DNA of 64,000 nt from Rhodanobacter sp. A1T4 (GTDB taxonomy: Bacteria; Pseudomonadota; Gammaproteobacteria; Xanthomonadales; Rhodanobacteraceae): contig NZ_JACHCP010000005.1 in assembly GCF_014207185.1 (NCBI RefSeq), positions 248,001-312,000 of the forward strand, in the 5' to 3' direction. Of this stretch, positions 46,787 through 54,933 are shown one piece after another. How positions within the stretch are numbered: the first letter of the stretch is position 1; every line of letters begins with the position of its first letter. The notes under the pieces were generated by a model. It did no database searches, was not told the DNA's origin, and worked only from the letters and a program-made list of their open reading frames with translations. The position numbers and the translations under genes are program-made.

Positions 46787-47604
46787 TCGACAACGTCGCT
46801 CGCGATGGGATCACCGAGCGCGCTGGCAATGCGTTCGCGCGATTGCTCGGCCATGCGTCGGCGCGCGTCCGGGGAGGCAGGCACCACGGCGAGAAAATGC
46901 ACTTCGGCATCCAGCGGCGCCTCACCCAGCAGGCGCAGGATGTTGTGCACAAAGCTCTCGTTGACGCGGAAGCCAGCATCAATGATCCGCACACCATGAC
47001 GGGCAAAGCGCAGCGCCACCGGCTGCACCGGCACTTCGGCATCCAGCGCGGCCTGGAAAATGCGTGCGTGGAAAACCTTCAATACCCCGTTGTAGCCACT
47101 GCCGCCCTCCGGGAAAACCGCCACCGAACGGCCGCCGCGCAGGCGTTCGACCATCACCTGCATCACTGAGGAGAGCGAATGGTTATTGCCACGGCGATGG
47201 AAGATGGTGCCCGCGCAGGCGGCCATCCAGCCGACCAGCGGCCAGCGCGCGATCTCCGACTTGGCCACGAAACATGCCGCGCGCTGGCTGTGCAGCATGA
47301 CGATGTCAATCCACGACGTGTGGTTGGCGACAAACAGAACGGCATCGGGCATCGGCCGGCCGATGCGGACCGAACGCATGCCGAAGATCCGCAACAGCAT
47401 GCGCGACCACCAGCGGATCAGCCGGTGCGATAGCGGCTCGCGGCCACCCTGCATCACCGCCAGGCGATTCCAGGTGACAATCAGTGCAAGCAGAATGCCC
47501 AGCAAGATGTGTCCGAGCAGCAGCGGCACGCGCCACAGATAGCGCAGTGGGCGCAGTGGGCGCAGTCGGTCAGGCGAGGTGGCGGGAACGAATTCGGGGC
47601 TCAT
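46783..47604 (-). CDS. 1-acyl-sn-glycerol-3-phosphate acyltransferase-like protein (PlsC family)
   Basis: Membrane-bound acyltransferase of 273 residues. One N-terminal membrane segment (VPLLLGHILLGILLALIVTW) is followed by the HX4D motif in NHTSWIDIVML near 105 and the phosphate-binding FPEGGS near 170. PlsC adds the second acyl chain to lysophosphatidic acid; lysophospholipid or ornithine-lipid acyltransferases of the same family cannot be excluded. It is translationally coupled to the YheT-type gene. Confidence 0.9.
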   Translation of the reverse strand: MSPEFVPATSPDRLRPLRPLRYLWRVPLLLGHILLGILLALIVTWNRLAVMQGGREPLSHRLIRWWSRMLLRIFGMRSVRIGRPMPDAVLFVANHTSWIDIVMLHSQRAACFVAKSEIARWPLVGWMAACAGTIFHRRGNNHSLSSVMQVMVERLRGGRSVAVFPEGGSGYNGVLKVFHARIFQAALDAEVPVQPVALRFARHGVRIIDAGFRVNESFVHNILRLLGEAPLDAEVHFLAVVPASPDARRRMAEQSRERIASALGDPIASDVVE

Positions 47605-47645
47605 TAGTCAGTTAGTTTAGCGTTAATCGGCACGCGCTTGAATGC

Positions 47646-48128
47646 TCAACGCTGCAACTGAGTCAGCGGCAGTGAAGGTGAGCGCTTGACGGTGCGCAAT
47701 ACGAAACTGGAGTTGACGTCGGCGACACCCGCGGCGTTGAGCAGATGATCCAGCAGAAAGCGCGAGAAGTCCTGTAGATCGGCGACATGCACGTGCAGCA
47801 GATAATCCATGTCGCCCGTGAGCGCATGACAGGCGACCACTTCGTCCCAGCCGTTGACGCGCTCGACGAAGCCTTCGATCGCCGCGCTCTCGTGCTTGGT
47901 CAGCTGCACGCGCACGAATGCCTGCAGGCCCAAACCAACCGCCTGCGGATCAACCTGCGCTGCATAGCCGGTGATGATCTTGTCCGACTCCAGCCGCTGC
48001 AGCCGGCGCAGACACGCCGAAGGCGACAGGCTGACGCGCTCGGCCAGCTCGGCATTGGTGATGCGGCCTTCGCCTTGCAGCACGGCCAGCATCCGCAGAT
48101 CGGTGCGGTCGAGTGCGTTCACGCGCAC
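47646..48128 (-). CDS. Lrp/AsnC-family transcriptional regulator
   Basis: Regulator of 160 residues with an N-terminal helix-turn-helix (ITNAELAERVSLSPSACLRRLQRLE) and a C-terminal RAM ligand-binding domain (VVACHALTGDMDYLLHVHV). The start is one of two close GTG codons (48128 or 48122). It is divergent from the phenylalanine hydroxylase gene and probably controls it in answer to aromatic amino acids. Confidence 0.93.
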   Translation of the reverse strand: MRVNALDRTDLRMLAVLQGEGRITNAELAERVSLSPSACLRRLQRLESDKIITGYAAQVDPQAVGLGLQAFVRVQLTKHESAAIEGFVERVNGWDEVVACHALTGDMDYLLHVHVADLQDFSRFLLDHLLNAAGVADVNSSFVLRTVKRSPSLPLTQLQR

Positions 48129-48151
48129 GATACCTCGCGCTGTTTATCCAT

Positions 48152-48216
48152 ATAACGCAAGAATAGTGCATGACTGGGCGAATATGGAGCAAGTAAACAA
48201 GCTTCATGTGCGTTAT
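48152..48216. promoter_or_regulatory. Inverted pair of ATAACGCA elements between the Lrp gene and phhA
   Basis: ATAACGCA at 48152-48159 and its reverse complement TGCGTTAT at 48209-48216, about 50 bases apart, one close to each divergent promoter. A widely spaced inverted pair suits an Lrp-type oligomer that wraps DNA. The assignment is inference. Confidence 0.4.
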
Positions 48217-48264
48217 CCGCCATAGACTATTGATTGGACACGTTGAGCCAACCCGGAGTACGCC

Positions 48265-49152
48265 ATGGACACACCTCGCAAAGTCGAACACCAGCAAACC
48301 GATCGCGGTTACGTGCCGGTGTACGCCACCGGCGTGGTGGAGCAACCGTGGGCGAGCTATTCGCGCACGGACCATGAGGTGTGGGACACGCTGTACAAGC
48401 GTCAGCGCGAAATGTTGCCCGGCCGCGCCTGCGCGGAATTCCTGGCTGGCGTGGAGCGCTTTGGCCTTGGCGACGGCGGCATTCCGAAATTTGCCGAACT
48501 CAATAAAGTGCTAGGCGCGGCTACCGGCTGGGAAGTAGTCGCCGTGGAAGGACTGCTGCCGGACGAGGTGTTTTTCGACCACCTCGCCAATCGCCGCTTT
48601 CCGGTGAGCTGGTGGATCCGCAAGCCCGACCAGCTCGATTACCTCAGCGAGCCGGACCTGTTCCACGATCTGTTCGGGCACGTGCCGCTGCTGCTCAATC
48701 CAGTCTTTGCCGACTACATGCAGGCCTATGGCCGTGGCGGCATGAAGGCGTTTGCGATCGGACCCGAAGCGCTGATGAACCTCACGCGTCTTTACTGGTA
48801 CTCGGTCGAGTTCGGCCTGATCAATACCAGTGAAGGCATGCGCATCTACGGTGCCGGTATCGTCAGCTCGAAGGGCGAGTCGACCTACTCGCTGGACTCG
48901 GCTGCGCCGAACCGGATCGGTTTCGGGCTGGAGCGCGTGATGAATACGCGCTACCGCATCGATACCTATCAGCAGACGTACTTCGTGATCGACAGCTTCG
49001 AGCAATTGTTCGAAGCGACGCATCCGGACTTCACGCCGATCTACGCCAAGCTAAAGCAGTTGTCCACGCACAGCGCGGCGGATGTACTCGACAATGAACG
49101 GGTTTTTACCCACGGCACCCGCGAGGGTTTTGCCACCAATGCCGATGCCTGA
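48265..49152 (+). CDS. phhA: Phenylalanine 4-monooxygenase
   Basis: Tetrahydropterin- and iron-dependent enzyme that hydroxylates phenylalanine to tyrosine, the first step of phenylalanine breakdown. The protein has 295 residues, the monomeric bacterial form. Iron ligands are the two histidines of LFHDLFGHVPLL near residue 135 and the glutamate in WYSVEFGLI near 175. CCGGAG precedes the ATG. It is divergent from an Lrp gene, a common arrangement. No pterin-carbinolamine dehydratase gene lies adjacent. Confidence 0.95.
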   Translation: MDTPRKVEHQQTDRGYVPVYATGVVEQPWASYSRTDHEVWDTLYKRQREMLPGRACAEFLAGVERFGLGDGGIPKFAELNKVLGAATGWEVVAVEGLLPDEVFFDHLANRRFPVSWWIRKPDQLDYLSEPDLFHDLFGHVPLLLNPVFADYMQAYGRGGMKAFAIGPEALMNLTRLYWYSVEFGLINTSEGMRIYGAGIVSSKGESTYSLDSAAPNRIGFGLERVMNTRYRIDTYQQTYFVIDSFEQLFEATHPDFTPIYAKLKQLSTHSAADVLDNERVFTHGTREGFATNADA

Positions 49153-49172
49153 GGTCTGGCCGCGCCGAATGA

Positions 49173-49853
49173 TCAGCGCGGCATCGCGTCGACCGGCTGC
49201 TTATCGACCCATGGCTTGATGATGCCGATCCACAGCGCGTAGCCGGTGCGATTCATGTGCAGGCCGTCATCGCCAAACCACTTAAGCTGCGGCTGGCCGT
49301 CCGCGCCCAGCATGGGCGTATAGACGTCCAGATAGGTGACGTGCTTCTGCTTGGCGGCATAGGCCTTGATCAGTGCGTTGGCCTGACTCACCTTTGGCAA
49401 GAGAACCTTACGTGCGATGCTCGGCTTGATCGCGACGAAGGCAATCGGTACACCGGGATCGACTGACCTCACCTTGCGCACGAAGGCGGCAAAATCATCA
49501 CGCACCTGCGCCGGGCTGTGGCCATCCTGCAGGTCGTTGTCGCCCGCATATAAGACCACCGCTCGCGGATGATAAGGCGCCACGATGCGGTCGGCGAAGT
49601 AGGTGGAATCCGCCAGCTCCGAGCCACCAAAGCCGCGGTTGATCACGCTGACTTCGGGGAAATCCGCCGCAAGGCTTTTCCAGTGCTCAATCGACGAACT
49701 ACCGATAAAAAGGATCGAGCCCGCTGCCGGCGGATGCATCCGGTCCGTCGCCTCGAACGCGGCGATGGCATTTTCCCATTGTGCAGGATGGGCCTCGGCC
49801 GCATGGGCAAGCACCGGCAATAACGCGAACAACAACAAGATCAATCGTTTCAT
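49173..49853 (-). CDS. Exported SGNH/GDSL hydrolase
   Basis: Esterase-like protein of 226 residues. It has a signal peptide (cleavage near AHAAEA, about residue 19), block I FIGSSSIEHW with the nucleophile serine, block III AGDNDLQDG, and the C-terminal Asp-His pair in DDGLHMNRTGY. Members deacetylate or de-esterify polysaccharides or lipids; the substrate is not known. A GCCGCGC/GCGCGGC hairpin (49159-49182) overlaps its end and separates it from convergent phhA. Confidence 0.88.
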   Translation of the reverse strand: MKRLILLLFALLPVLAHAAEAHPAQWENAIAAFEATDRMHPPAAGSILFIGSSSIEHWKSLAADFPEVSVINRGFGGSELADSTYFADRIVAPYHPRAVVLYAGDNDLQDGHSPAQVRDDFAAFVRKVRSVDPGVPIAFVAIKPSIARKVLLPKVSQANALIKAYAAKQKHVTYLDVYTPMLGADGQPQLKWFGDDGLHMNRTGYALWIGIIKPWVDKQPVDAMPR

Positions 49854-49899
49854 GTATCGCTTCCTCTATCGAAACCGTGGCAAGAGATCACGCCCGAGG

Positions 49900-50589
49900 T
49901 TAACGCGGACGCGCCAGCTCCGATACCCTCAGCACCATGGCGATGCGGCGGCCATCCCAGCGATAGATCAAATGCTCGGACTGCACACATGGCGCTACCA
50001 GATCCGGATAAAACGCAGCCACACATTCGCCACCGGCATGGCGCGCGCTGTCGTAGACCACACCATTGGATCCTTCGCTGCGCAGCTGTTGCGCCAGCGC
50101 CTGACTGGCGACGTAACTGTCGGGTCCCTGCGCTTCGGGCCAGCCGCCGCGCAGATCGTGCAGCTTGCCGGCAATGCCGGTGCGATAACAGCGCATCTCG
50201 ATATCGCAAGCCGGTTCCGCCGTGGCCGCGAGAAATCGCTGGCGGTGATAGATGGTTTCCTCGACCGCCGTCGCCACGCTATGTGCCGCATAAAAAACGC
50301 CCCAGCTGCCGTCGGAAAAACGGCTGCCTTCGGGATTCAGATGGGTAAACGCCGCCATCACCGGCGTACTGCCCGGACCGCTGATGCGGCGCTCCTTCGG
50401 CACCAACTTCAACGCGCCGGCCTCTTCACGCAGGCGTGGATTGGTCAACGCCTCGATCGCGAACACGGCGTCCAGATCGTCCGGATCGGCGATACGGTCA
50501 TACACGCCAATCGGCGGGAACCGGCTGGGCACGACGCGATAAGCGTGGCTCCAGCGAATGCGTTTCAATGGTGGGAGGGCGGTCGGCAT
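49900..50589 (-). CDS. RES-domain toxin of a toxin-antitoxin pair
   Basis: Protein of 229 residues with a RES domain; studied members are toxins that degrade NAD+ by phosphorolysis or hydrolysis. Conserved features are the arginine in YRVVPSRFPPIG, the tyrosine just after, the glutamate in VEETIYHRQRF and the serine in NGVVYDSARH. The upstream gene encodes the partner antitoxin on the same strand. A longer start at 50664 would shorten the gap between the two genes from 126 to 51 bases, and neither start has a clear ribosome site. Confidence 0.88.
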   Translation of the reverse strand: MPTALPPLKRIRWSHAYRVVPSRFPPIGVYDRIADPDDLDAVFAIEALTNPRLREEAGALKLVPKERRISGPGSTPVMAAFTHLNPEGSRFSDGSWGVFYAAHSVATAVEETIYHRQRFLAATAEPACDIEMRCYRTGIAGKLHDLRGGWPEAQGPDSYVASQALAQQLRSEGSNGVVYDSARHAGGECVAAFYPDLVAPCVQSEHLIYRWDGRRIAMVLRVSELARPR

Positions 50590-50715
50590 CAAAGATTCCG
50601 TTGGGCAGCGGACGGTTTCGAATCGGCAGGTATTCCCCGGCTGGAAAGGCTGGCCGGCTGCCATGCGAACAGTCTCGAGACTCGGCGTATCGCGGATTGC
50701 GACGCGCCGCCCAGT

Positions 50716-51114
50716 TCAGTTCACGCCACGCTGCGCGTCGAGATACTGCCGCACCACATAAAGATCGGCCACATTGCCCGACAACATGCGCTGTAGCGCG
50801 GAGTGCCCGCCAAACAAGGCTGCCTGGTTCGGCTGGTGCAACCACGCATCGGCCTGCGTCGTGTCCGGAAACAGGATCTGCAGTGCCTTCCAGATACCGA
50901 GCAGGTAGCTGATTCGCTCGATCACGTCGCGACCGGGCGCGGCATCACGCTCACGCTTCCACTTGTAGAAAGTGGATTCCGGCGGGTCGCCAAGCAGCTT
51001 GCGCTGGTCGGTGACGCGCAGCTTCCACTGTTCGGCCAGGCCAAAGAAGGCGCGCAGAGCTGGACCGCCAAGCTCAATCGAGGGAACGTTTTCGGACTTC
51101 GGTTGAGTCAGCAT
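50716..51114 (-). CDS. Xre/MbcA/ParS-type antitoxin
   Basis: Antitoxin of 132 residues that should bind and neutralise the RES toxin and repress the operon. An N-terminal helix-turn-helix-like region (RKLLGDPPESTFYKWKRE) is followed by the DUF2384 toxin-binding domain (YLLGIWKALQILFPDTTQADAWLHQPN, in part) and a tail GNVADLYVVRQYLDAQRG. The gene order antitoxin then toxin is usual for RES-Xre pairs. Confidence 0.9.
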   Translation of the reverse strand: MLTQPKSENVPSIELGGPALRAFFGLAEQWKLRVTDQRKLLGDPPESTFYKWKRERDAAPGRDVIERISYLLGIWKALQILFPDTTQADAWLHQPNQAALFGGHSALQRMLSGNVADLYVVRQYLDAQRGVN

Positions 51115-51242
51115 GAATAACTTCCCATATGAAGTTTTATTGAATATTACTTTATATGTGCATTTCTGACCAGCGCTGCGCGGATTTCATTTCGCTACCG
51201 TTGTAGGGCCCAGTCGCTAGATGCCAGATCCGGTCGAGGTCT

Positions 51243-52088
51243 TCAGATGTCAAAAGCCGTCGCAGTGGACACCATCTCCCAATCCTGTATGTCAGCCAGC
51301 ATCGCTTCGGCGTGACTCCGCACCGCGTCGACAGCGTCCGATCCCAGTTGCAGGCGCAGTGGGGTATTTTCGGATTGCAGAGCCTGCGCAATCGCGGTGG
51401 CTGCTTTACGCGGATCGCCCTGCTGGGTCTGGTGCATGTCGCGGGCGAACGCCCGCGTGCCGCCAACCGTATCCTGGTAGGCGTCGATGATCGGCATGTG
51501 GCGCATGGCGTCACCTGCCAGCTCGGTGCGGAAGCTGCCCGGTTCGACAATGAGAACCTTGATCCCGAGCGGTGCCAATTCCTGGGCCAATGCCTCGGAG
51601 GCTCCTTCGAGCGCGAACTTCGTCGCGGAATAGGCACTGAAACCTGCGAACGATAACTGGCCGCCGAGACTCGAGATATTGACGATGGCACCCGAGCGCT
51701 GCGTACGCAGCGTCGGTAGCGCCGCCGTAATCACCGCAATGGCGCCGAAGAAATTGGTTTCCATGATGGCCCGTAGTTCGCTTTCGGGTGTTTCCTCCAA
51801 TGCACCCACTACGCCGTAACCAGCGTTGTTGATCAGCACATCGATGCGGCCAAAGCGCGCAACGGCGGCAGCCACGGCGGCCTTGGCGTCGCCGGGATGA
51901 TTGACATCGAGCCGGGTGACCAGCAGGCGATCGGCCGCCGGATGGGCGACCAAACCCTGCAGTTTGGCGGTGTTGCGGGCGGTTGCCACTACGTTGTGGC
52001 CCTGTGCCAGGGCGTACTCGGCAAAGGCGCGGCCAAAGCCGGACGAGGTGCCGGTGATGAACCAGGTTTGGCGAGTGGATGCAGTCAT
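51243..52088 (-). CDS. SDR family oxidoreductase
   Basis: Short-chain dehydrogenase of 281 residues of the DltE-like group. The NADP motif TGTSSGFGRAF lies at about 13-23, NNAGYG near 89, the catalytic serine in NISSLGG, and Tyr-Lys in YSATKFALEG near 155. The substrate is unknown. The start at 52088 follows the ribosome site GAGGAAAG, which lies wholly inside an inverted repeat (see 52089-52134). The gene is divergent from a LysR regulator that probably controls it. Confidence 0.92.
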   Translation of the reverse strand: MTASTRQTWFITGTSSGFGRAFAEYALAQGHNVVATARNTAKLQGLVAHPAADRLLVTRLDVNHPGDAKAAVAAAVARFGRIDVLINNAGYGVVGALEETPESELRAIMETNFFGAIAVITAALPTLRTQRSGAIVNISSLGGQLSFAGFSAYSATKFALEGASEALAQELAPLGIKVLIVEPGSFRTELAGDAMRHMPIIDAYQDTVGGTRAFARDMHQTQQGDPRKAATAIAQALQSENTPLRLQLGSDAVDAVRSHAEAMLADIQDWEMVSTATAFDI

Positions 52089-52134
52089 GATCTTTCCTCG
52101 GGATCTCGTTCCATTCGAACGCGAGGAAAAGATC
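52089..52134 (-). promoter_or_regulatory. Inverted repeat covering the ribosome site of the SDR gene
   Basis: Arms GATCTTTCCTCG (52089-52100) and CGAGGAAA-A-GATC (52122-52134) pair over 12 bases with one bulged A, and an inner CGTTC/GAACG stem fits in the loop. In mRNA of the minus strand the ribosome site would be buried right next to the ATG. At DNA level it could instead be the LysR operator (a T-N11-A pair is present inside). Confidence 0.5.
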
Positions 52135-52197
52135 GCATGGCGGCGGTACGATGATAATCGGGCTTCAATCGCATTCGCTATTCGACAAGGTGCATGA

Positions 52198-53097
52198 ATG
52201 GACCGCGAGCTGCTGACGCACTTCCCCGTCGTACTCGCCGTCGCCCGGCGTGGTGGTTTCGCGGCGGCAGCCGCAGAACTGGGCATGAGCCCATCGACGG
52301 TGAGCCATGCGGTCAAGACGGTAGAAGACCGTCTGGGCATGCCGCTGTTCGCGCGCACCACCCGCAGCGTCTCCCTGACTGAAGCGGGCAACACGTTCGT
52401 GGCCGTGATCGGTCCTGCGCTGACGGATATCCAGGAAGTGGTGGAGCACATTCGCGCCGACAAGGGAAAGGTCACCGGCCTGCTCCGGCTCAACGTTCCC
52501 CGCGTGGCATTGCCGATGGCAATCACCGCGGTGATCGCGCAGATGACCTGGCGGCATCCGGAGCTGACGATCGAGATCGCCTCCGAGGATGGCTTGGTGG
52601 ACATCGTCGCGAATGGCTACGACGCCGGTGTGCGGCTCGGCGAAATGATCGGCGAGGACATGGTGGCGATCCGCCTCACGCCACCGTTCAAGGCCATCAT
52701 GGTTGCCGCACCCGAGTACCTGGCGGCGAAGGGCGAGCCAAAGTCGATCGCGCAGCTTCGCCAGCACAATTGCATCGGTTTTCGGCTGCTGGCGTCGGGC
52801 GGCGTGTATGCGTGGGAGCTTCGGGAAAATGGCGCCGACGTCACCGCGCGCGTGCATGGCACCACGCGGGTAACGGATCCGCTCTATGCACGCGAACTGG
52901 CGTTGGCCGGCGTTGGCATCGCCTATGTGTTCGAGCCGCTGGTTCGCGCTGATATCCGCGAAAAACGGCTGCGCTGGATCATTCCAGACGCAGCGATCGA
53001 AGAACCCGGCCTGTTTCTCTACTTTCCGCGCCGCGCTTCCGACGCGCCCAAGCTGCGCGCCTTTATCACTGTGGCTCGCGACGTGCTCAAGCCATAG
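52198..53097 (+). CDS. LysR-family transcriptional regulator
   Basis: Regulator of 299 residues with an N-terminal helix-turn-helix (GGFAAAAAELGMSPSTVSHAV) and a substrate-binding domain of the CrgA/AaeR-like group (VANGYDAGVRLGEMI). It is divergent from the SDR gene across 109 bases and likely regulates it. Its ligand is unknown. Confidence 0.93.
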   Translation: MDRELLTHFPVVLAVARRGGFAAAAAELGMSPSTVSHAVKTVEDRLGMPLFARTTRSVSLTEAGNTFVAVIGPALTDIQEVVEHIRADKGKVTGLLRLNVPRVALPMAITAVIAQMTWRHPELTIEIASEDGLVDIVANGYDAGVRLGEMIGEDMVAIRLTPPFKAIMVAAPEYLAAKGEPKSIAQLRQHNCIGFRLLASGGVYAWELRENGADVTARVHGTTRVTDPLYARELALAGVGIAYVFEPLVRADIREKRLRWIIPDAAIEEPGLFLYFPRRASDAPKLRAFITVARDVLKP

Positions 53098-53099
53098 CG

Positions 53100-54920
53100 T
53101 TACGGTGGCATCTGTTTCTTCGCGCAGTCGCAACCGTAATCCGGTTCCGGGCCACCGTCGGCAATGAACTGGTTGATACGCTGTTCGAGTACCGGCAGCG
53201 GCACCGAGCCGATGGAGAGCACGGTGTCATGGAAGTGACGGATGTCGAATTTCGGGCCGAGCGCCTTCTCGGCTTTCGCGCGCAGCTCGAGGATTTTCAG
53301 ATAGCCGAGTTCGTACGAGAGCGCCTGACCGGGCCAGCTGATGTAGCGGTCGACTTCATTGGCGATCTCGCGATCGGACAATGCGGTGTTCTGCGTCATG
53401 TAATCGATCGCCTGCTGGCGGCTCCAGCCCAGGTGGTGGATGCCGGTGTCGACCACCAGCCGGCAGGCGCGCCACATCTGGTAGCTGAGAAAACCGAACT
53501 GCTCGTACGGCGTCTTGTAGATGCCCATCTCGTTGCCGAGGAATTCCGAGTACAGTCCCCAGCCTTCGCCGTAAGCGGAGATATAACCGTTGCGGCGAAA
53601 ATCCGGCTGGTCATGCTGCTCATCGGCCAGTTCCAGCTGCAGCGCGTGACCGGGATAGGACTCGTGCAGGGTCAGCGCAGGCATGTTGTACAGCGGTCGC
53701 GACGGCAGGTCGTACGTGTTGACCAGATAGACGTCCGGACCGCCGCGGCCGGAGGTGTAGTAAGGCGCAATGGCGTCCGGCACGGGTTCAATGGTGAAAC
53801 GCTCGCGCGGCAGATGGCCGAACAGCTTGCCCACCTGACCGTCTACTTCCTTGGCCACCCACGCGCTGCGATCGAGCAGCTCCTGCGGCGTCTTCGCGTA
53901 GAACTGCGGGTCAGTACGCAGGAAGTGCAGGAAGTCGGCAAAGCTGCCCTTGAAACCCGTCTGCGCCATCGTGTCGAGCATCTGCGCATGGATCTTCGCC
54001 ACCTGGTCCAGGCCGATCTGGTGGATCGCATCGGGGCTCAGGTCGAGCGTGGTGTATTCGTGGATCTGCTGGTGGTAATACGCCTTGCCGTCCGGCATGG
54101 CCTCGGCGGCCAGCGTGGTGCGTGCCTGCGGCACGTACTCGTTGCGGAAAAAAGTGAGCAGCTTGGCGTAGGCGGGAATCACGTCGTCGCGGATACGCTG
54201 CACGGCCTCGCCCTGCAGCGCCTGCGCATCATCGGCACTGATCGATGCGGGCAGCTGCTTGAACGGTTTGTAGAATGTGCTCTCGGTCGGGTCCTTGAGT
54301 TCGGCAACGGCGGCGATCGACACGTCGCGGCCGTTGAGCACCGCGCGTGGCACGCTGAAACCGCGCTTGAGGCCGAGTTGCATGTTGGCGATCTGCTGAT
54401 CGAAGTAGGCGGGAACCTGGTCGAGCTTGGCGAGATACTTGTGATAGTCGTCGACTGTACGCAGCTTGCCGCCATCCAGCTCGTAACCCACATCCGACCA
54501 GAATGCCGAGTCGCTGTTGAACGGCATCTGCCAGTTGGCAAAGTGCTGGTCGGCAACGAAATTACCGATCTGCTCGCGGTAAACCGCGGCGTTGACGCGA
54601 TTTGCCGGCGAAAGCTGAGCTACGTCGATGCCGTCGAGCTGTTTGAGTACATGCTGCCAGTATTCCAGCCGCTGCTGCTGGCTGGCTGCGTCGACATCAT
54701 CGAGCCGGCCATCGTTCGGCTGCGACTCGCCCGACGTACTGACGCCGGACTGGCCGGTACGCCACGCCCATTCCTGCTGATAGATATTCTGAAACGAGGT
54801 GTCGGCGGTGCTCTGCGCGGCCCAGAGTGGTGTGGCCAGCAGTCCGGTGATCGCCGCGGCGAGAAATTTTTTCACCAGGCCTTTCTTTATGGCTTCTATC
54901 TTCACTGCGTCTACCTTCAC
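53100..54920 (-). CDS. Exported DUF885 family metalloprotease-like protein
   Basis: Protein of 606 residues with a signal peptide (KKFLAAAITGLLATPLWAAQ, cleavage near residue 34). The DUF885 zinc motif is ALTLHESYPGHALQLELA near residue 400, with a further glutamate in SAYGEGWGLYSE. Members are assumed to be exported or periplasmic peptidases. The C-terminus is cysteine-containing (CDCAKK). The start is GTG 54920, with AAGGAG upstream; in-frame alternatives shortly after exist because the beginning is repetitive (VKVDAVKIEA). It ends three bases from the convergent LysR gene. Confidence 0.9.
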   Translation of the reverse strand: MKVDAVKIEAIKKGLVKKFLAAAITGLLATPLWAAQSTADTSFQNIYQQEWAWRTGQSGVSTSGESQPNDGRLDDVDAASQQQRLEYWQHVLKQLDGIDVAQLSPANRVNAAVYREQIGNFVADQHFANWQMPFNSDSAFWSDVGYELDGGKLRTVDDYHKYLAKLDQVPAYFDQQIANMQLGLKRGFSVPRAVLNGRDVSIAAVAELKDPTESTFYKPFKQLPASISADDAQALQGEAVQRIRDDVIPAYAKLLTFFRNEYVPQARTTLAAEAMPDGKAYYHQQIHEYTTLDLSPDAIHQIGLDQVAKIHAQMLDTMAQTGFKGSFADFLHFLRTDPQFYAKTPQELLDRSAWVAKEVDGQVGKLFGHLPRERFTIEPVPDAIAPYYTSGRGGPDVYLVNTYDLPSRPLYNMPALTLHESYPGHALQLELADEQHDQPDFRRNGYISAYGEGWGLYSEFLGNEMGIYKTPYEQFGFLSYQMWRACRLVVDTGIHHLGWSRQQAIDYMTQNTALSDREIANEVDRYISWPGQALSYELGYLKILELRAKAEKALGPKFDIRHFHDTVLSIGSVPLPVLEQRINQFIADGGPEPDYGCDCAKKQMPP

Positions 54921-54933
54921 TCAATCTGCTCCT

